In this document: positions 47,337 to 58,500 of the stretch, one piece after another | Position numbering within the stretch: the first letter of the stretch is position 1 | Layout of the letters: each line of letters starts with the position of its first letter | Source: Corynebacterium sp. | GTDB lineage: Bacteria; Actinomycetota; Actinomycetes; Mycobacteriales; Mycobacteriaceae | Direction of reading: 5' to 3' | Length of the DNA: 64,000 bases | NCBI RefSeq assembly: GCF_030532325.1 | Contig: NZ_JAUNLS010000016.1 | Coordinates: 1-64,000, forward strand | Position numbers and translations under genes: made by a program | Notes under the pieces: model-generated | Told to the model about the DNA's origin: nothing | The model's input: the letters and a program-made list of their open reading frames with translations, nothing else | The model's database searches: none

Positions 47337-47969
47337 CTAGCTGAGGTACCCCAGCTTCTCGCAGGCCTGCGCCAGCTGGCCGGCCGCGCGGTCCAGCGCG
47401 CTGGCCCAGGTGCCAAAGGATTCCTCATTGGCGGTGTCGGAAACCTGCTTGAGCAGGGTGCACGGCACGCCGAAGCGCCGGCAGGCCGCGGCGATGGCGT
47501 AGCCCTCCATATCGCACAGCCCGGAGCCCTGGGCCAGGGCGTCGCGGGTGGCCGTATCAGAAATGAAGGCATCCCCCGTGGCCAGGGACTGCACCGGCAG
47601 GCACCCGGAGGTCTCCAGCTCGATGACCTCGGGAAGCAGGTAGCGCGAGACGTCCGTGAGGACCTCCAGCGTGAAGTCGTGCTTGCGCACGCGGTCCACC
47701 TCGAAGACGCCGTCCAGCCCGTCGCGCAGCGCGCCCGCAGTACCGATGTTGACCACGCGCTCCGGCAGCCCGCCGGTGGCCTGCGCCGCAGCGAGCACGC
47801 TAGTCAGTTCAATGGCAGCCGGCACCGTGCCGATGCCCGTAATGAGCAAGGGGGCACCCTCAGGCAGGTGCGCGGCCTCGGCGTCCACGGCGGCGACGAA
47901 GAGCGTGCGTCCAGCAATATTGTTCACGGCAGCGTTGTTCACGGCAGCGTTGTTCACAGTCGAATCCAT
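47337..47969 (-). CDS. MTA/SAH nucleosidase-like protein
   Basis: 210 residues from ATG 47969, somewhat short for the family (about 230). VVNIGTAGALRDGLDG is the phosphorylase-fold Gly loop, ATGDAFISD carries the expected Asp region and LCDMEGYAIAAACRRFGVP the conserved Met-Glu of the ribose site. It should cleave the N-glycosidic bond of methylthioadenosine, adenosylhomocysteine or a related nucleoside. The N-terminus (MDSTVNNAAVNNAAVNN) is a repeated, low-complexity stretch with in-frame GTG codons, so the true start is unsure. It ends 14 nt from the convergent AI-2E gene. Confidence 0.8.
   Translation of the reverse strand: MDSTVNNAAVNNAAVNNIAGRTLFVAAVDAEAAHLPEGAPLLITGIGTVPAAIELTSVLAAAQATGGLPERVVNIGTAGALRDGLDGVFEVDRVRKHDFTLEVLTDVSRYLLPEVIELETSGCLPVQSLATGDAFISDTATRDALAQGSGLCDMEGYAIAAACRRFGVPCTLLKQVSDTANEESFGTWASALDRAAGQLAQACEKLGYLS
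47921..47957. repeat. 15-bp tandem repeat at the start of the nucleosidase gene
   Basis: Units 47921-47935 and 47936-47950 are identical (TGTTCACGGCAGCGT), with a partial third copy to 47957. In the gene they encode VNNAA repeats, each carrying an in-frame GTG that could act as a start. Confidence 0.8.
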
Positions 47970-48042
47970 GCCCGCGAGATTACCCGCTGCTGCGCGGCGG
48001 CCCCATCCCGGCGGGCCCCCGGACCCCGCTGATCCCAAAGGT

Positions 48043-48133
48043 CTGAACCTGGAAAGCTGAACCTCGACGTCGCCAAGCTCAGCGTTCTCTGCGGAGTAAG
48101 AGGCGACCTGGAGGTTCAGCTTTCCAGGTTCAG
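48043..48133. repeat. Long palindromic repeat, copy C
   Basis: Arms 48043-48064 and 48112-48133 pair perfectly over 22 nt (CTGAACCTGGAAAGCTGAAC...), with an inner GTCGCC/GGCGAC pair, and CTTTTTGTTTGTGG follows on the plus strand. It shares CTCGACGTCGCCAAGCTCAG and about 25 nt of trailing sequence with copy A (30497). It lies 73 nt past the end of the iron ABC operon read on the minus strand, consistent with a terminator role. Confidence 0.85.
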
Positions 48134-48205
48134 CTTTTTGTTTGTGGAGAGGCGGCAGCACCGGGAGCACTCGCTATCTCCCCGCCCGCGCCACCTGCCG
48201 GAGGC

Positions 48206-48949
48206 CTAGGCGCAGGGGCAGACGACGGGCACGCCGGCGTCGTCAAGCACGCGGGCCTTAATGCCGTAGACGTCCTGGAGGAGCTCGGGCACGAGGACCT
48301 CGCTCGGGGTGCCCTGGGCGCGCAGGCGGCCGCGCTGCAGTACCACGAGGTGATCGCAAAAGCGCGCGGCCAGGTTGAGATCGTGGATGGCCACCAGCGC
48401 GGCACCCACGACGCGGCGGGCCTCCTCGCGCAGCACCCGTAGGACCTCAACCTGATGGCGCATGTCCAGCGCCGAGGTGGGCTCGTCGAGGATCATCAGC
48501 CGGGGGCTGCGCGCCAGCATCTGCGCCACGGCCACCAGCTGCCGCTGACCACCGGAAAGCTCACTCATGGTGCGGTGGGCAAGCTCCACGATGCCCAGCC
48601 GGTCCAACGCGGCCACCGCGGCGGCCGGGGCGTCCTCGCACACCGGGGAGCAGGACATGACCACGGTCTCCAGGGCGGTCAGCGCCGCGGAGTCCAGCAC
48701 GCTTTGGGGCACGTAGCCCACCGCGTGGCGCCGCCGCGCCCCGTGGAGCACCTCGCCGTCGACGCTGACCTCGCAGCAGCCACCGGCCAGCCTGTGCACG
48801 CCGGTAATGCCCTTGACCAGGGTGGACTTGCCAGCCGCGTTGGGGCCGATGAGCCCAGTCACCGTGCCCGGCGGGCAGAGATCCAGGCTAAGCCCCTCGA
48901 TGATGGAGCGCTTGCCGTAGCCGATGGTGACGTCATCGAGACTGAGCAT
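48206..48949 (-). CDS. Second iron ABC transporter ATPase
   Basis: 247 residues with Walker A GPNAAGKSTLVKGI, signature LSGGQRQLVAVAQMLA, Walker B LMILDEPTSALD and switch His in LVAIHDLNLAAR. Last gene of a lipoprotein-permease-ATPase operon; its start overlaps the permease stop (shared ATGA). It powers uptake of a siderophore or haem-like compound. Confidence 0.92.
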   Translation of the reverse strand: MLSLDDVTIGYGKRSIIEGLSLDLCPPGTVTGLIGPNAAGKSTLVKGITGVHRLAGGCCEVSVDGEVLHGARRRHAVGYVPQSVLDSAALTALETVVMSCSPVCEDAPAAAVAALDRLGIVELAHRTMSELSGGQRQLVAVAQMLARSPRLMILDEPTSALDMRHQVEVLRVLREEARRVVGAALVAIHDLNLAARFCDHLVVLQRGRLRAQGTPSEVLVPELLQDVYGIKARVLDDAGVPVVCPCA

Positions 48950-49995
48950 CAGGCACCTGCTTTCTTGCGTCGGGATAGCACTACGCCCAGGAAGAAGGGC
49001 ACGCCCACCAGGGAGGTAATGATGCCAATCGGCACCGCCACGCCCGGAATGATGGTGATGGACACCGCGTAGGCGCCGGCCAGCAACATCGCGCCCACCG
49101 CCATGGAGGCCGGGATGAAGTAGCGGTGGTCTTCGCCCACGGTCAGCCGCGCCACGTGCGGGCCCACCAGGCCCACAAAGCCGATGATCCCTGCGAAGGC
49201 CACGGCACTAGCAGCCAGCAGGGAGGCCATCACCAGGGTGGACAGCCGCAGGCGGGCAACGTTGACGCCAAGGGCGGCGGCGCGGTCATCGCCAAGCCGC
49301 AGGGCGGTCAGCGCCCAGGCGTTGTAGGCCACGAAGGGCAGCGCCAGCAGCAGAGTGGCGGCGATGATGCCGTTGGACAGCCAGGTGGCGCGCTGCAAGG
49401 AACCCATGGTCCAGAAGACGATCTGCTGTAGGGCCTCGGTGGAGGCGCGGTATTGGATGAGCGCCAGCAGCGCCTGGAAGAGGAAGACCAGCGCGATGCC
49501 CAGCAGGATCATGGTCTCCGCATTCGCCCCGCGCCACACGGAGGCCGCCGCCACGACGAGCACCGCCACCAGCGCCGAGGCCCATGCCACCGCCGCGAGG
49601 TTGAACTGCGCGTGCGGGATGAGCACCCAGCCCAGCACGATGGAGGCCGCCCCGCCGAAGGCCGCGGCTGCGGAAATACCCAGGGTGAAGGGCTCGGCCA
49701 GCGGGTTATCCAGGATGGTCTGCATCTGCGCGCCGGAGAGCGCAAGCGCCGCACCCACGAGCACCGCCATGACCGAGGCCGGCAGGCGCAGGTCCCAGAG
49801 CACGGTGCGGGTGGTCTCGCTCACCGCGTCCGGGGTGAGGATGCCGCGCAGCATCTCCCCTGGGGTGAGGTTAACCGGGCCCACCACCGTGGCCACCACG
49901 AAGGCCGCCACGGCGCCGAGCAGGAACAGCGCGATGAGCAGCGCTTTGCGACGCCCCCTCGCCCTGTACGTCTCCAGGATGGTCACTGTGCTCAT
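48949..49995 (-). CDS. Second FecCD-type permease
   Basis: 348 residues with nine to ten helices. VGAALALSGAQMQTILDNPLAEPFTLG and IGFVGLVGPHVARLTVGED are FecCD signatures. Only one permease is encoded in this operon, so it is expected to form a homodimer, unlike the 38-42 kb system. It overlaps both neighbours by 1-4 nt. Confidence 0.93.
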   Translation of the reverse strand: MSTVTILETYRARGRRKALLIALFLLGAVAAFVVATVVGPVNLTPGEMLRGILTPDAVSETTRTVLWDLRLPASVMAVLVGAALALSGAQMQTILDNPLAEPFTLGISAAAAFGGAASIVLGWVLIPHAQFNLAAVAWASALVAVLVVAAASVWRGANAETMILLGIALVFLFQALLALIQYRASTEALQQIVFWTMGSLQRATWLSNGIIAATLLLALPFVAYNAWALTALRLGDDRAAALGVNVARLRLSTLVMASLLAASAVAFAGIIGFVGLVGPHVARLTVGEDHRYFIPASMAVGAMLLAGAYAVSITIIPGVAVPIGIITSLVGVPFFLGVVLSRRKKAGA

Positions 49996-51197
49996 GATGC
50001 GGTGGCGAAGAAGGTGCCGGAGAGCTCAAAGGGCAGGTGCTCGGAGTGGAAGTCGGCGAAGTCCGCGGCCGGGTCGAGGTCCTTGAACTCCTCCGGGTGC
50101 AGCCACACGGCGAACTGCTCGAGGGCGAAGACGTTGAAGGGCGAGTCATAGAACTGGTGGTAGACGGCGTGCAGCTCGCCCTCCTTCGGCGCGTTCAGGG
50201 TGCCAAAGCCCGGGGTGCGCAGCAGGCCGGCCAGGGTGGTCTCGGCCTGTTCCTTGGTGGCGGCGTAGCCCAGCTCCACGTGCGGGAGCACCTCCGGCTT
50301 CTCCGGGTCCTTGGCCCACGAGCCGCCGGTGGCGATGATGAGCTCCGGCTGCTCGGCCACCACCTTTTCCGCGGTGAGGTCCCCGGACTCGGTATCGAGG
50401 AGATCGTCGCCGATGTTGTGGCCGCCCGCGGCGTTGACCAGGTCACCGAGGTTGGAGTTCTTCACCGTGGCGCAGCAATCCTTGAGGCCGGCGGCGCGCC
50501 ACAGCAGGGTGCGCGGCTTCTGCGGCTGCTTCTGGGCGCGCTCGGTGATCTCGGTGACGCGGTCGGTGTAGAACTCGTTGAACTCCTGGGCCTTGTCCTC
50601 GCGGTCGAAGAGCTTGCCCAGCAGTTCCATCGAGCGCGGGGTGTTTTCCAGCGGCTTCTGACGGAAGTCGGTGAAGACGTACTTGAGGCCGGCCTTGTCC
50701 ATGGAGTCGAGGAAGCCGGTGGTTTCCGCGGCCTTCTTGTGGTCCAGGGTCATGACCACCACGTCCGGGGTGAAGGAGACCAGGTTCTCCACGCTGACGT
50801 CGCCCTTGGCAATATTGCCGATGCGCGGCAGATCGCGGTAGTGGGCGTTGACCTCGGCAAACTTGGACTCGAAGCTGGGCGCGGCGGTGTGCAGGTCCTC
50901 ACCCAGGGCCACGACGTTGGCCAGCGGGTCCTCGCGGTTGAGGATGGAGGTGGCAAAGACGCCGCGGCCTTCGGCCAGCACGATCTTCTCGGGGCGCTTG
51001 TCAAAGGAGACGTCGCGGCCGGCGACGTCCACCACGTGGAAGGAGCCCTCTTCTGAGGAGGACTCAGCCGGGGAGGGCCCCGCCTGAGTATCAGCTGTGG
51101 GCGCCGAGGAGCACGCGGTGAGGCCGAGGGCAGCAGCGAGCACGCAGCTGGCGGCGGCGAGGGGGAACTTGGGCACGGGGGTGACCTTTCTCTTCAC
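49992..51197 (-). CDS. Second iron-siderophore substrate-binding lipoprotein
   Basis: 401 residues. Signal with lipobox LGLTAC, Ser/Ala-rich linker, then a periplasmic-binding fold: DVAGRDVSFDKRPEKIVLAEGRGV and VENLVSFTPDVVVMTLDHKK match FecB-like binders. It contains paired Cys (DCCATVKNSN), unusual and of unknown role. First gene of the operon; a DtxR-like box lies 40-58 nt upstream, and the ligand is likely a ferric siderophore. Confidence 0.92.
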   Translation of the reverse strand: MKRKVTPVPKFPLAAASCVLAAALGLTACSSAPTADTQAGPSPAESSSEEGSFHVVDVAGRDVSFDKRPEKIVLAEGRGVFATSILNREDPLANVVALGEDLHTAAPSFESKFAEVNAHYRDLPRIGNIAKGDVSVENLVSFTPDVVVMTLDHKKAAETTGFLDSMDKAGLKYVFTDFRQKPLENTPRSMELLGKLFDREDKAQEFNEFYTDRVTEITERAQKQPQKPRTLLWRAAGLKDCCATVKNSNLGDLVNAAGGHNIGDDLLDTESGDLTAEKVVAEQPELIIATGGSWAKDPEKPEVLPHVELGYAATKEQAETTLAGLLRTPGFGTLNAPKEGELHAVYHQFYDSPFNVFALEQFAVWLHPEEFKDLDPAADFADFHSEHLPFELSGTFFATAS

Positions 51198-51236
51198 AAT
51201 TCTACGGTTGATTACCGCAGGCTTACCTTAATAGTA

Positions 51237-51255
51237 TTAGGCACACCTAACCTTA
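51237..51255. promoter_or_regulatory. DtxR-like iron box upstream of the second iron ABC operon
   Basis: TTAGGCACACCTAACCTTA matches the DtxR consensus at 14 of 19 positions, with both outer half-sites good (TTAGG and CCTAACCT). A further half-site-like GGCTTACCTTAA lies at 51220-51231. Confidence 0.75.
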
Positions 51256-51394
51256 ATGCATGAGGGGAATCATGTTCAACATGGCAGTTCACGGCCCCCG
51301 CGCTAAACTCAGGCCGTTCACTGTGCGCCGCGCTCACGCCCCAACGCGAGCACCCCGGCGCTTCCCCCCTTAGCAGTCCTGACAAGGCGGTGCC

Positions 51395-53113
51395 GTGGAA
51401 CTTCTCCGCATTCTCATCTCACGTTCGAAGCCCTACGCGGGCTTTGTCCTGGCAGTCATCCTCCTCCAGGCCCTCTCCGCAGCAGCGACGCTCTACCTGC
51501 CCTCGCTCAACGCCAAGATCATCGACAATGGCGTGGCCAAGGTGGACATCGACTACATCTGGCACACCGGCGGCATCATGCTCATCGTCGCCTTCGTGCA
51601 GGTCATCAGCGCCGTGGCAGCCACGTGGTTCGCCTCCCGCACCGCCATGGGCTTAGGCCGCGACCTGCGCTCGGAGGTCTTCCGCCGGGTCACCGGTTTC
51701 TCCACCGAGGACATGAGCCACTTCGGCCCGGCCACCCTCATCACCCGCGCCACCAACGACGTCCAGCAGATCCAGATGGTCTACATGATGATGCTCAACT
51801 TCATGGTCATCGCGCCCATCATGTCCATCGGCGGCATCGTCATGGCGCTGCGCGAGGACGCCGGCATGTCCTGGCTCGTCGCCGTCTCCGTGGCCGTCCT
51901 GCTGGGGATCATCTCCGCCATCATCCTCAAGCTCCTGCCGCTATTTCGCGCCTGGCAGGAAAAGCTCGACACCTTGAACGGCACCCTGCGCGAGCAGATC
52001 GCGGGCATCCGCGTGGTGCGCGCCTTCGTGCGCGAGGACTTCGAAACCGAGCGCTTCCGCGCCGCCAACCAGGACATCACGCAGCTCTCCCTGCGCGTGG
52101 GGCAGCTCTTCGTGCTCATGTTCCCCATCATCGTGGTCATCCTCAACGTGGCCACCGGCGCGGTGCTGTGGTTCGGCGGCCACCGCGTGGACGCGGGCCT
52201 CGTGGAGGTCGGCTCGCTCACCGCCTTCCTGCAGTACCTCCTGCAGATCCTCACCGCCGTCATGATGGGCACCTTCATGGCGATGATGCTGCCCCGCGCC
52301 ATCATCTGCGCGCGCCGCATCACCGACGTGCTGGCCCACGAGCCCTCCATCACCGAGCCCACCCAGCCCAGCGCCGCCAGCGAGCCGCGCGGCGAGGTGG
52401 AGTTCCGCAACGTCACCTTCACCTACTCCGGCGCGGAAGCACCCGTGCTGCACGGCATCTCCTTCACCGCCCGCCCCGGCACCACCACCGCCATCATCGG
52501 CGCCACCGGCTCCGGCAAGACCACCCTGCTCTCCCTCATCCCGCGCCTCTACCTGCCCACCTCGGGGCAGGTGCTTCTCGACGGCGCCGATATCGCCACG
52601 CTGGCGCGGAAGGACATCGTCACGCGTGTCTCCCTCGTGCCGCAGAAGCCCTACCTGTTTAGCGGCACGGTGGCCACCAACCTGCGCCTGGGCGCGCCCG
52701 AGGCCAGCGACGAAGAGCTCTGGGAGGCGCTGCGCGTGGCCCAGGCCGGCTTCGTGAAGGACCTCGACATGCCCATTTCTCAAGGCGGCACCAACGTCTC
52801 CGGCGGGCAGCGCCAGCGCCTGTCCATCGCCCGCATGCTCGTGGCCCGCCCGGCGGTCTACCTCTTCGACGATTCCTTCTCCGCCCTCGACGTGGTCACC
52901 GACGCCGCACTCCGCGCCGCGCTCAAGCAGCGCTCCGAGAAGGCCACCACCATCATCGTGGCCCAACGCGTGAGCTCCATCGAGGACGCCGACCACATCC
53001 TGGTCATGGAGGCCGGGCGCATCGTGGCCAGCGGCACTCACGAGGAGCTGCTCGCCACCTCCGAGACCTACCAGGAAATCGTCGAATCTCAACGCACCGC
53101 GGAGGTGAGCTAA
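51395..53113 (+). CDS. Heterodimeric ABC exporter, subunit A (degenerate ATP site)
   Basis: 572 residues, GTG start. Six membrane helices (1-310) are fused to an ATPase: Walker A IGATGSGKTTLLSLI, signature VSGGQRQRLSIARM, Walker B YLFDDSFSALD. The catalytic Glu after Walker B is Asp (FDD instead of DE), the mark of the inactive half in heterodimeric type IV exporters such as TM287/288. It pairs with the gene that starts at the very next base. Possible cargo includes drugs, lipids or peptides; iron-box proximity (140 bp, divergent) is suggestive only. Confidence 0.9.
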   Translation: MELLRILISRSKPYAGFVLAVILLQALSAAATLYLPSLNAKIIDNGVAKVDIDYIWHTGGIMLIVAFVQVISAVAATWFASRTAMGLGRDLRSEVFRRVTGFSTEDMSHFGPATLITRATNDVQQIQMVYMMMLNFMVIAPIMSIGGIVMALREDAGMSWLVAVSVAVLLGIISAIILKLLPLFRAWQEKLDTLNGTLREQIAGIRVVRAFVREDFETERFRAANQDITQLSLRVGQLFVLMFPIIVVILNVATGAVLWFGGHRVDAGLVEVGSLTAFLQYLLQILTAVMMGTFMAMMLPRAIICARRITDVLAHEPSITEPTQPSAASEPRGEVEFRNVTFTYSGAEAPVLHGISFTARPGTTTAIIGATGSGKTTLLSLIPRLYLPTSGQVLLDGADIATLARKDIVTRVSLVPQKPYLFSGTVATNLRLGAPEASDEELWEALRVAQAGFVKDLDMPISQGGTNVSGGQRQRLSIARMLVARPAVYLFDDSFSALDVVTDAALRAALKQRSEKATTIIVAQRVSSIEDADHILVMEAGRIVASGTHEELLATSETYQEIVESQRTAEVS

Positions 53114-55066
<1,953 letters not shown>

Positions 55067-55145
55067 GAGACCTGGGGTACGGGTGGGCGTCGTGAAGTGC
55101 CCACCGTTTAGGCTGTGAAGGGAAACGTAGAACCAAAGGAGCGCC

Positions 55146-57785
55146 ATGATCCTCGGATGGATTGCCGTACTAATCTCGCTGCCGGTGTGGGGGTACTTCC
55201 TCTACCGGGCCTGGGGGATGTATCAGTTCGTGCGCTCCGGCGGGCCCACGCACGCCCCGCGCACTGACTCGCTGGGCGCGCGCTTCGGCCGCGTGCTCAC
55301 CGAGGTCTTCGGGCATACGCACTTTAAAGGCCACCCCTTTGTCAACGCCGCGCACTGGGCGGTGATGGTGGGATTCCTCTTCGGCATCCTCGTGTGGTTC
55401 GAGGCCTACATCCAGGTCTTCGCCCCCTCGAAGGGCTGGCCCTGGCTGGGCAGCCTACCGGTCTACCACTTCATCGAGGAGGTGCTCGGCTTGGCGACGG
55501 TCCTCGGCATCACCTTCCTCGCCCTCGTCCGCGCCCGCCGTCCCCGACGTTTTGAAAACTCCCAGCAGGGCCCAGCCCTGCTGGTGGAGGCCATCGTCTT
55601 CTTCGAGGGCCTGGGCATGCTGCTGGTCAAGGCCTCGCAGATCGCCGCCTTTGGCGGCGGCTCCCTTTGGGCGGACTTTATCACCATCCACCTGGCCACC
55701 CTGCTGCCCGCTTCCTCGGCGCTGGTCTCCTTTTTTGCCCTGGTCAAGCTTCTGGTGGGCATGGCCTTCATCTTCTGCATCTCGCGCTACTACACCTGGG
55801 GTGTCATGTGGCACCGCTTCATGGCGCTGTTCACCATCTTCTTCCAGCGCCACCCCAGCGGCGAGAAGGCCCTGGGCAGCGTGGAAACCCCCGACCTCGA
55901 CGAGGACGTCGCCCCCGGCTCCTGGAAGATGCTGCTCGACTCCACCACCTGTACCGAGTGCGGGCGCTGCCAGGACCTGTGCCCGGCGTGGAACACCGGC
56001 AAGCCGCTGAGCCCGAAGAAGCTCATGATGGATCTGCGGGATTCCGCCGTGGAGAACTACAACCCGCACGCCGGGGTCAACGTGCTGGCCCTGGCCGGCT
56101 CCGTGGACGACGACGTGTTGTGGTCCTGCACCAACTGCGGCGCCTGCGTGGACCAGTGCCCGGTGGACATCGAGCACATCGACCACGTGGCGGACCTTCG
56201 CCGCTTCAAGGTGCTCGCGGAGTCCGACTTCCCTTCCGAGCTGACCGGCCTGTTTAAGAACATGGAGACCAAGGACAACCCCTGGGGGCGCAACAATTCT
56301 GAGCGCCGCGCCTGGATTGACGAGGCCCGCGCCGACGGCATCGAGGTCCCCGTCGTGGGCGAGGATGACCTCACGGAGATGGAATACCTGTTCTGGGTGG
56401 GCTGCGCCGGCGCCTACGACGAAAAAGGCCGGGCGACCACCCGCGCCGTCGTGGACCTGCTGCACACCGCCGGCGTGAAGTTCGGCGTGTTGGCCACTGG
56501 AGAGAGCTGCACGGGCGACCCGGCGCGCCGCGCAGGCAACGAGTTCCTCTTCCAGATGATGGCCCAGGAGAACGTGTCCACGCTCAATGAGACTTTCGGT
56601 GATTCCCCGCGCGGCCAGCGCAAGATCATCACCACTTGCCCGCATTGCTTCAACACGCTGCGCAACGAGTACCCGGACTTCGACGGCCACTTCGAGGTCT
56701 TCCACCACACGCAGCTGCTCAACCGCCTGGTGCGCGAGGGCCTGCTCACGCCGGTGCCGCGCACCCCGGAGAATCGCAAGCCGATTACCTACCACGACCC
56801 CTGCTTCCTGGGCCGCCACAACAAGGTCTTCGATCCGCCGCGTGAGCTTTTGGAATCCACCGGTATGGAGCTGCGCGAGATGGACCACAACCGCGACGAG
56901 GCCTTCTGCTGCGGCGCCGGTGGTGCACGCATGTTCATGGAGGAGAAGCTGGGCACCCGCGTCAACGAGTTCCGTACGGAGCAAGCTCTGGCCACGGGCG
57001 CCGAGGAGATCGCCACCGGTTGCCCGTTCTGCAACGTCATGATGACCGGCGGCGTGAAGGCCCTGGCTGGCACCACCGCCGCATCCACCGCCGGCTCCCC
57101 CGCTTCCCCCGCCGCCGCATCCACCGCCGCCTCCGCCGGATCCGCAGCCGCACCCGTTGTCCATGACGTGGCCCAGATGCTGCGCACCTCCATTTCCGAC
57201 GCCAACGGCAACCTGCCCGCCCCGCGCACAAAGGCCTTCCTCGGCGATCCCGTCAACCGCCCCTGGCTGGCAGCCCCCGCAGCTCCCGCAACGCCTTCCG
57301 CACCGGCAGCGCCGACCACCCCCTCCGCGCCGTCTGCCCCGGCAGCTCCCAGCGCTCCGTCTACCCCGCCCGCAGCTCCCGCAGCGGCACCTGCAGCAAC
57401 CGCCCCTTCCACTCCGGCTGCGCCCAGCGCTCCAGCCGCTCCTGCTACTCCCCCAGCACCCAGCGCTCCAGCTGCTCCGCCAGCGCCCAGCGCCCCGAAG
57501 GCAGCACCCGCTGCACCCTCGGCACCTACTGCACCTGCGGCGCCCCCTGCACCAACTGCGCCTGTCGCACCTTCGTCACCTGCCGCGCCCAAACCGCCAT
57601 CCGCCCCCGCGGCACCATCCGCGCCTCAGGCACCCCAGGCACCAAAGCCGCCTTCTGCACCATCGACTCCCGCTGCTCCTTCCGCTCCGGCCGCCCCGAC
57701 TCCACCTGCGCCCAAGACACCCCAGGCACCGCAGCCGCCGAACTCTTCAGTGCCTCAAGCGCCAAAGCCGCCGAGCGCTGACTAG
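55146..57785 (+). CDS. EtfD-like membrane iron-sulfur oxidoreductase
   Basis: 879 residues, AAAGGAG ribosome site. Membrane part (1-250, about six helices, NarI-like). Two [4Fe-4S] motifs: CTECGRCQDLCPAWN (about 269) and CTNCGACVDQCPVDI (about 328). Two HdrB-type CCG domains follow, with CPHCFNTLRNEYP and CCGAGGARMFMEEK (about 587). From about 640 the protein is a long Ala/Pro/Ser tail of about 240 residues. The layout matches mycobacterial EtfD (Rv0338c type), which takes electrons from an electron-transfer flavoprotein to menaquinone in fatty-acid oxidation. No etfAB lies nearby, so the partner is inferred. Confidence 0.82.
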   Translation: MILGWIAVLISLPVWGYFLYRAWGMYQFVRSGGPTHAPRTDSLGARFGRVLTEVFGHTHFKGHPFVNAAHWAVMVGFLFGILVWFEAYIQVFAPSKGWPWLGSLPVYHFIEEVLGLATVLGITFLALVRARRPRRFENSQQGPALLVEAIVFFEGLGMLLVKASQIAAFGGGSLWADFITIHLATLLPASSALVSFFALVKLLVGMAFIFCISRYYTWGVMWHRFMALFTIFFQRHPSGEKALGSVETPDLDEDVAPGSWKMLLDSTTCTECGRCQDLCPAWNTGKPLSPKKLMMDLRDSAVENYNPHAGVNVLALAGSVDDDVLWSCTNCGACVDQCPVDIEHIDHVADLRRFKVLAESDFPSELTGLFKNMETKDNPWGRNNSERRAWIDEARADGIEVPVVGEDDLTEMEYLFWVGCAGAYDEKGRATTRAVVDLLHTAGVKFGVLATGESCTGDPARRAGNEFLFQMMAQENVSTLNETFGDSPRGQRKIITTCPHCFNTLRNEYPDFDGHFEVFHHTQLLNRLVREGLLTPVPRTPENRKPITYHDPCFLGRHNKVFDPPRELLESTGMELREMDHNRDEAFCCGAGGARMFMEEKLGTRVNEFRTEQALATGAEEIATGCPFCNVMMTGGVKALAGTTAASTAGSPASPAAASTAASAGSAAAPVVHDVAQMLRTSISDANGNLPAPRTKAFLGDPVNRPWLAAPAAPATPSAPAAPTTPSAPSAPAAPSAPSTPPAAPAAAPAATAPSTPAAPSAPAAPATPPAPSAPAAPPAPSAPKAAPAAPSAPTAPAAPPAPTAPVAPSSPAAPKPPSAPAAPSAPQAPQAPKPPSAPSTPAAPSAPAAPTPPAPKTPQAPQPPNSSVPQAPKPPSAD

Positions 57786-57800
57786 TTCCCCATTGAGTTC

Positions 57801-57830
57801 AGGGCCCAAAGCCATATGGTTTTGGGCCCT
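57801..57830 (+). terminator. Terminator after the EtfD-like gene
   Basis: AGGGCCCAAAgcc-atat-ggtTTTGGGCCCT, a 13-bp stem with one G-T type pair, 15 nt past the stop and followed by TCTC. A good intrinsic-type hairpin with a short U tract. Confidence 0.75.
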
Positions 57831-57847
57831 TCTCTAGGCCCGCCAGC

Positions 57848-58300
57848 CGAAGACATACATGCGTTCATGGGCTAAATCGAACTTTCCCGTTTTCAATACG
57901 TGTTCAATTGGTGCCACCTCCCCTCCGCTTCGCCAGCCCACCATCCACGAGCAGCTTGTCGACGTCACACCTTTAACCTTTCCTCACTACATCCGAAGCA
58001 CTCGCCGCCAGATTCGCGATGAATGTAGTGAGGAAAAGTCACAAAGCGTCGCACCGGGCCGCGATACGCCCGAGGAAGGTGCCTCCGGGAATGCCGCCTG
58101 GGAAGGACACGGTACGTTTTGACGGGAAACGGATTTTGGGAACGTTTGCACAATCCGATATTCGCAAAAACGTACCGCGCGCGGAACGCAAGCCCGGCCG
58201 CGCGAGGCGAAAAGCACCACGGAAGCGAAGGGAGGAGCTATTGAACACGTACTGAAAACGGGAAAGCTCGATTTAGGGCAAAAAGGCATATATGTCTTCG
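57848..58300. repeat. 453-bp non-coding element with 61-nt inverted ends
   Basis: The left end 57848-57908 and the right end 58240-58300 are inverted copies, aligned without gaps: 53 of 61 bases match (for example TTTCCCGTTTTCAaTACGTG). Two further inverted repeats lie inside: TTTCCTCACTACAT (57979-57992) with its complement at 58023-58036, and GGTACGTTTT (58111-58120) with AAAACGTACC (58167-58176). The region is less GC-rich than its neighbours and has no ribosome-site-supported gene. It could be a MITE-like mobile element or a large structured RNA. The rest of the 57831-58500 gap shows nothing clear except an 18-bp direct repeat at 58328 and 58387. Confidence 0.75.
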
Positions 58301-58327
58301 CCTGTTGCGAAAAGAGAGCGCCCAGAA

Positions 58328-58404
58328 AAGGTCGCGGGCGAAGAGCTCGCACAGAACGAGGAGGAAGGCCAAGCTCGCAGGACACCAAGGTCGCGGGCGA
58401 AGAG
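58328..58404. repeat. 18-bp direct repeat in the antiporter upstream region
   Basis: AAGGTCGCGGGCGAAGAG occurs identically at 58328-58345 and 58387-58404, 59 bp apart, in a non-coding stretch just outside the 453-bp palindromic element and upstream of the antiporter gene. Confidence 0.7.
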
Positions 58405-58500
58405 AACACACAAGAAGCACACAGCGCACGCGGGAAACCGAAAGCCCATGCGCACAGCTTCAACTATCCAGCCACCGGCGCAGCAGCGTAATCTGTCACC

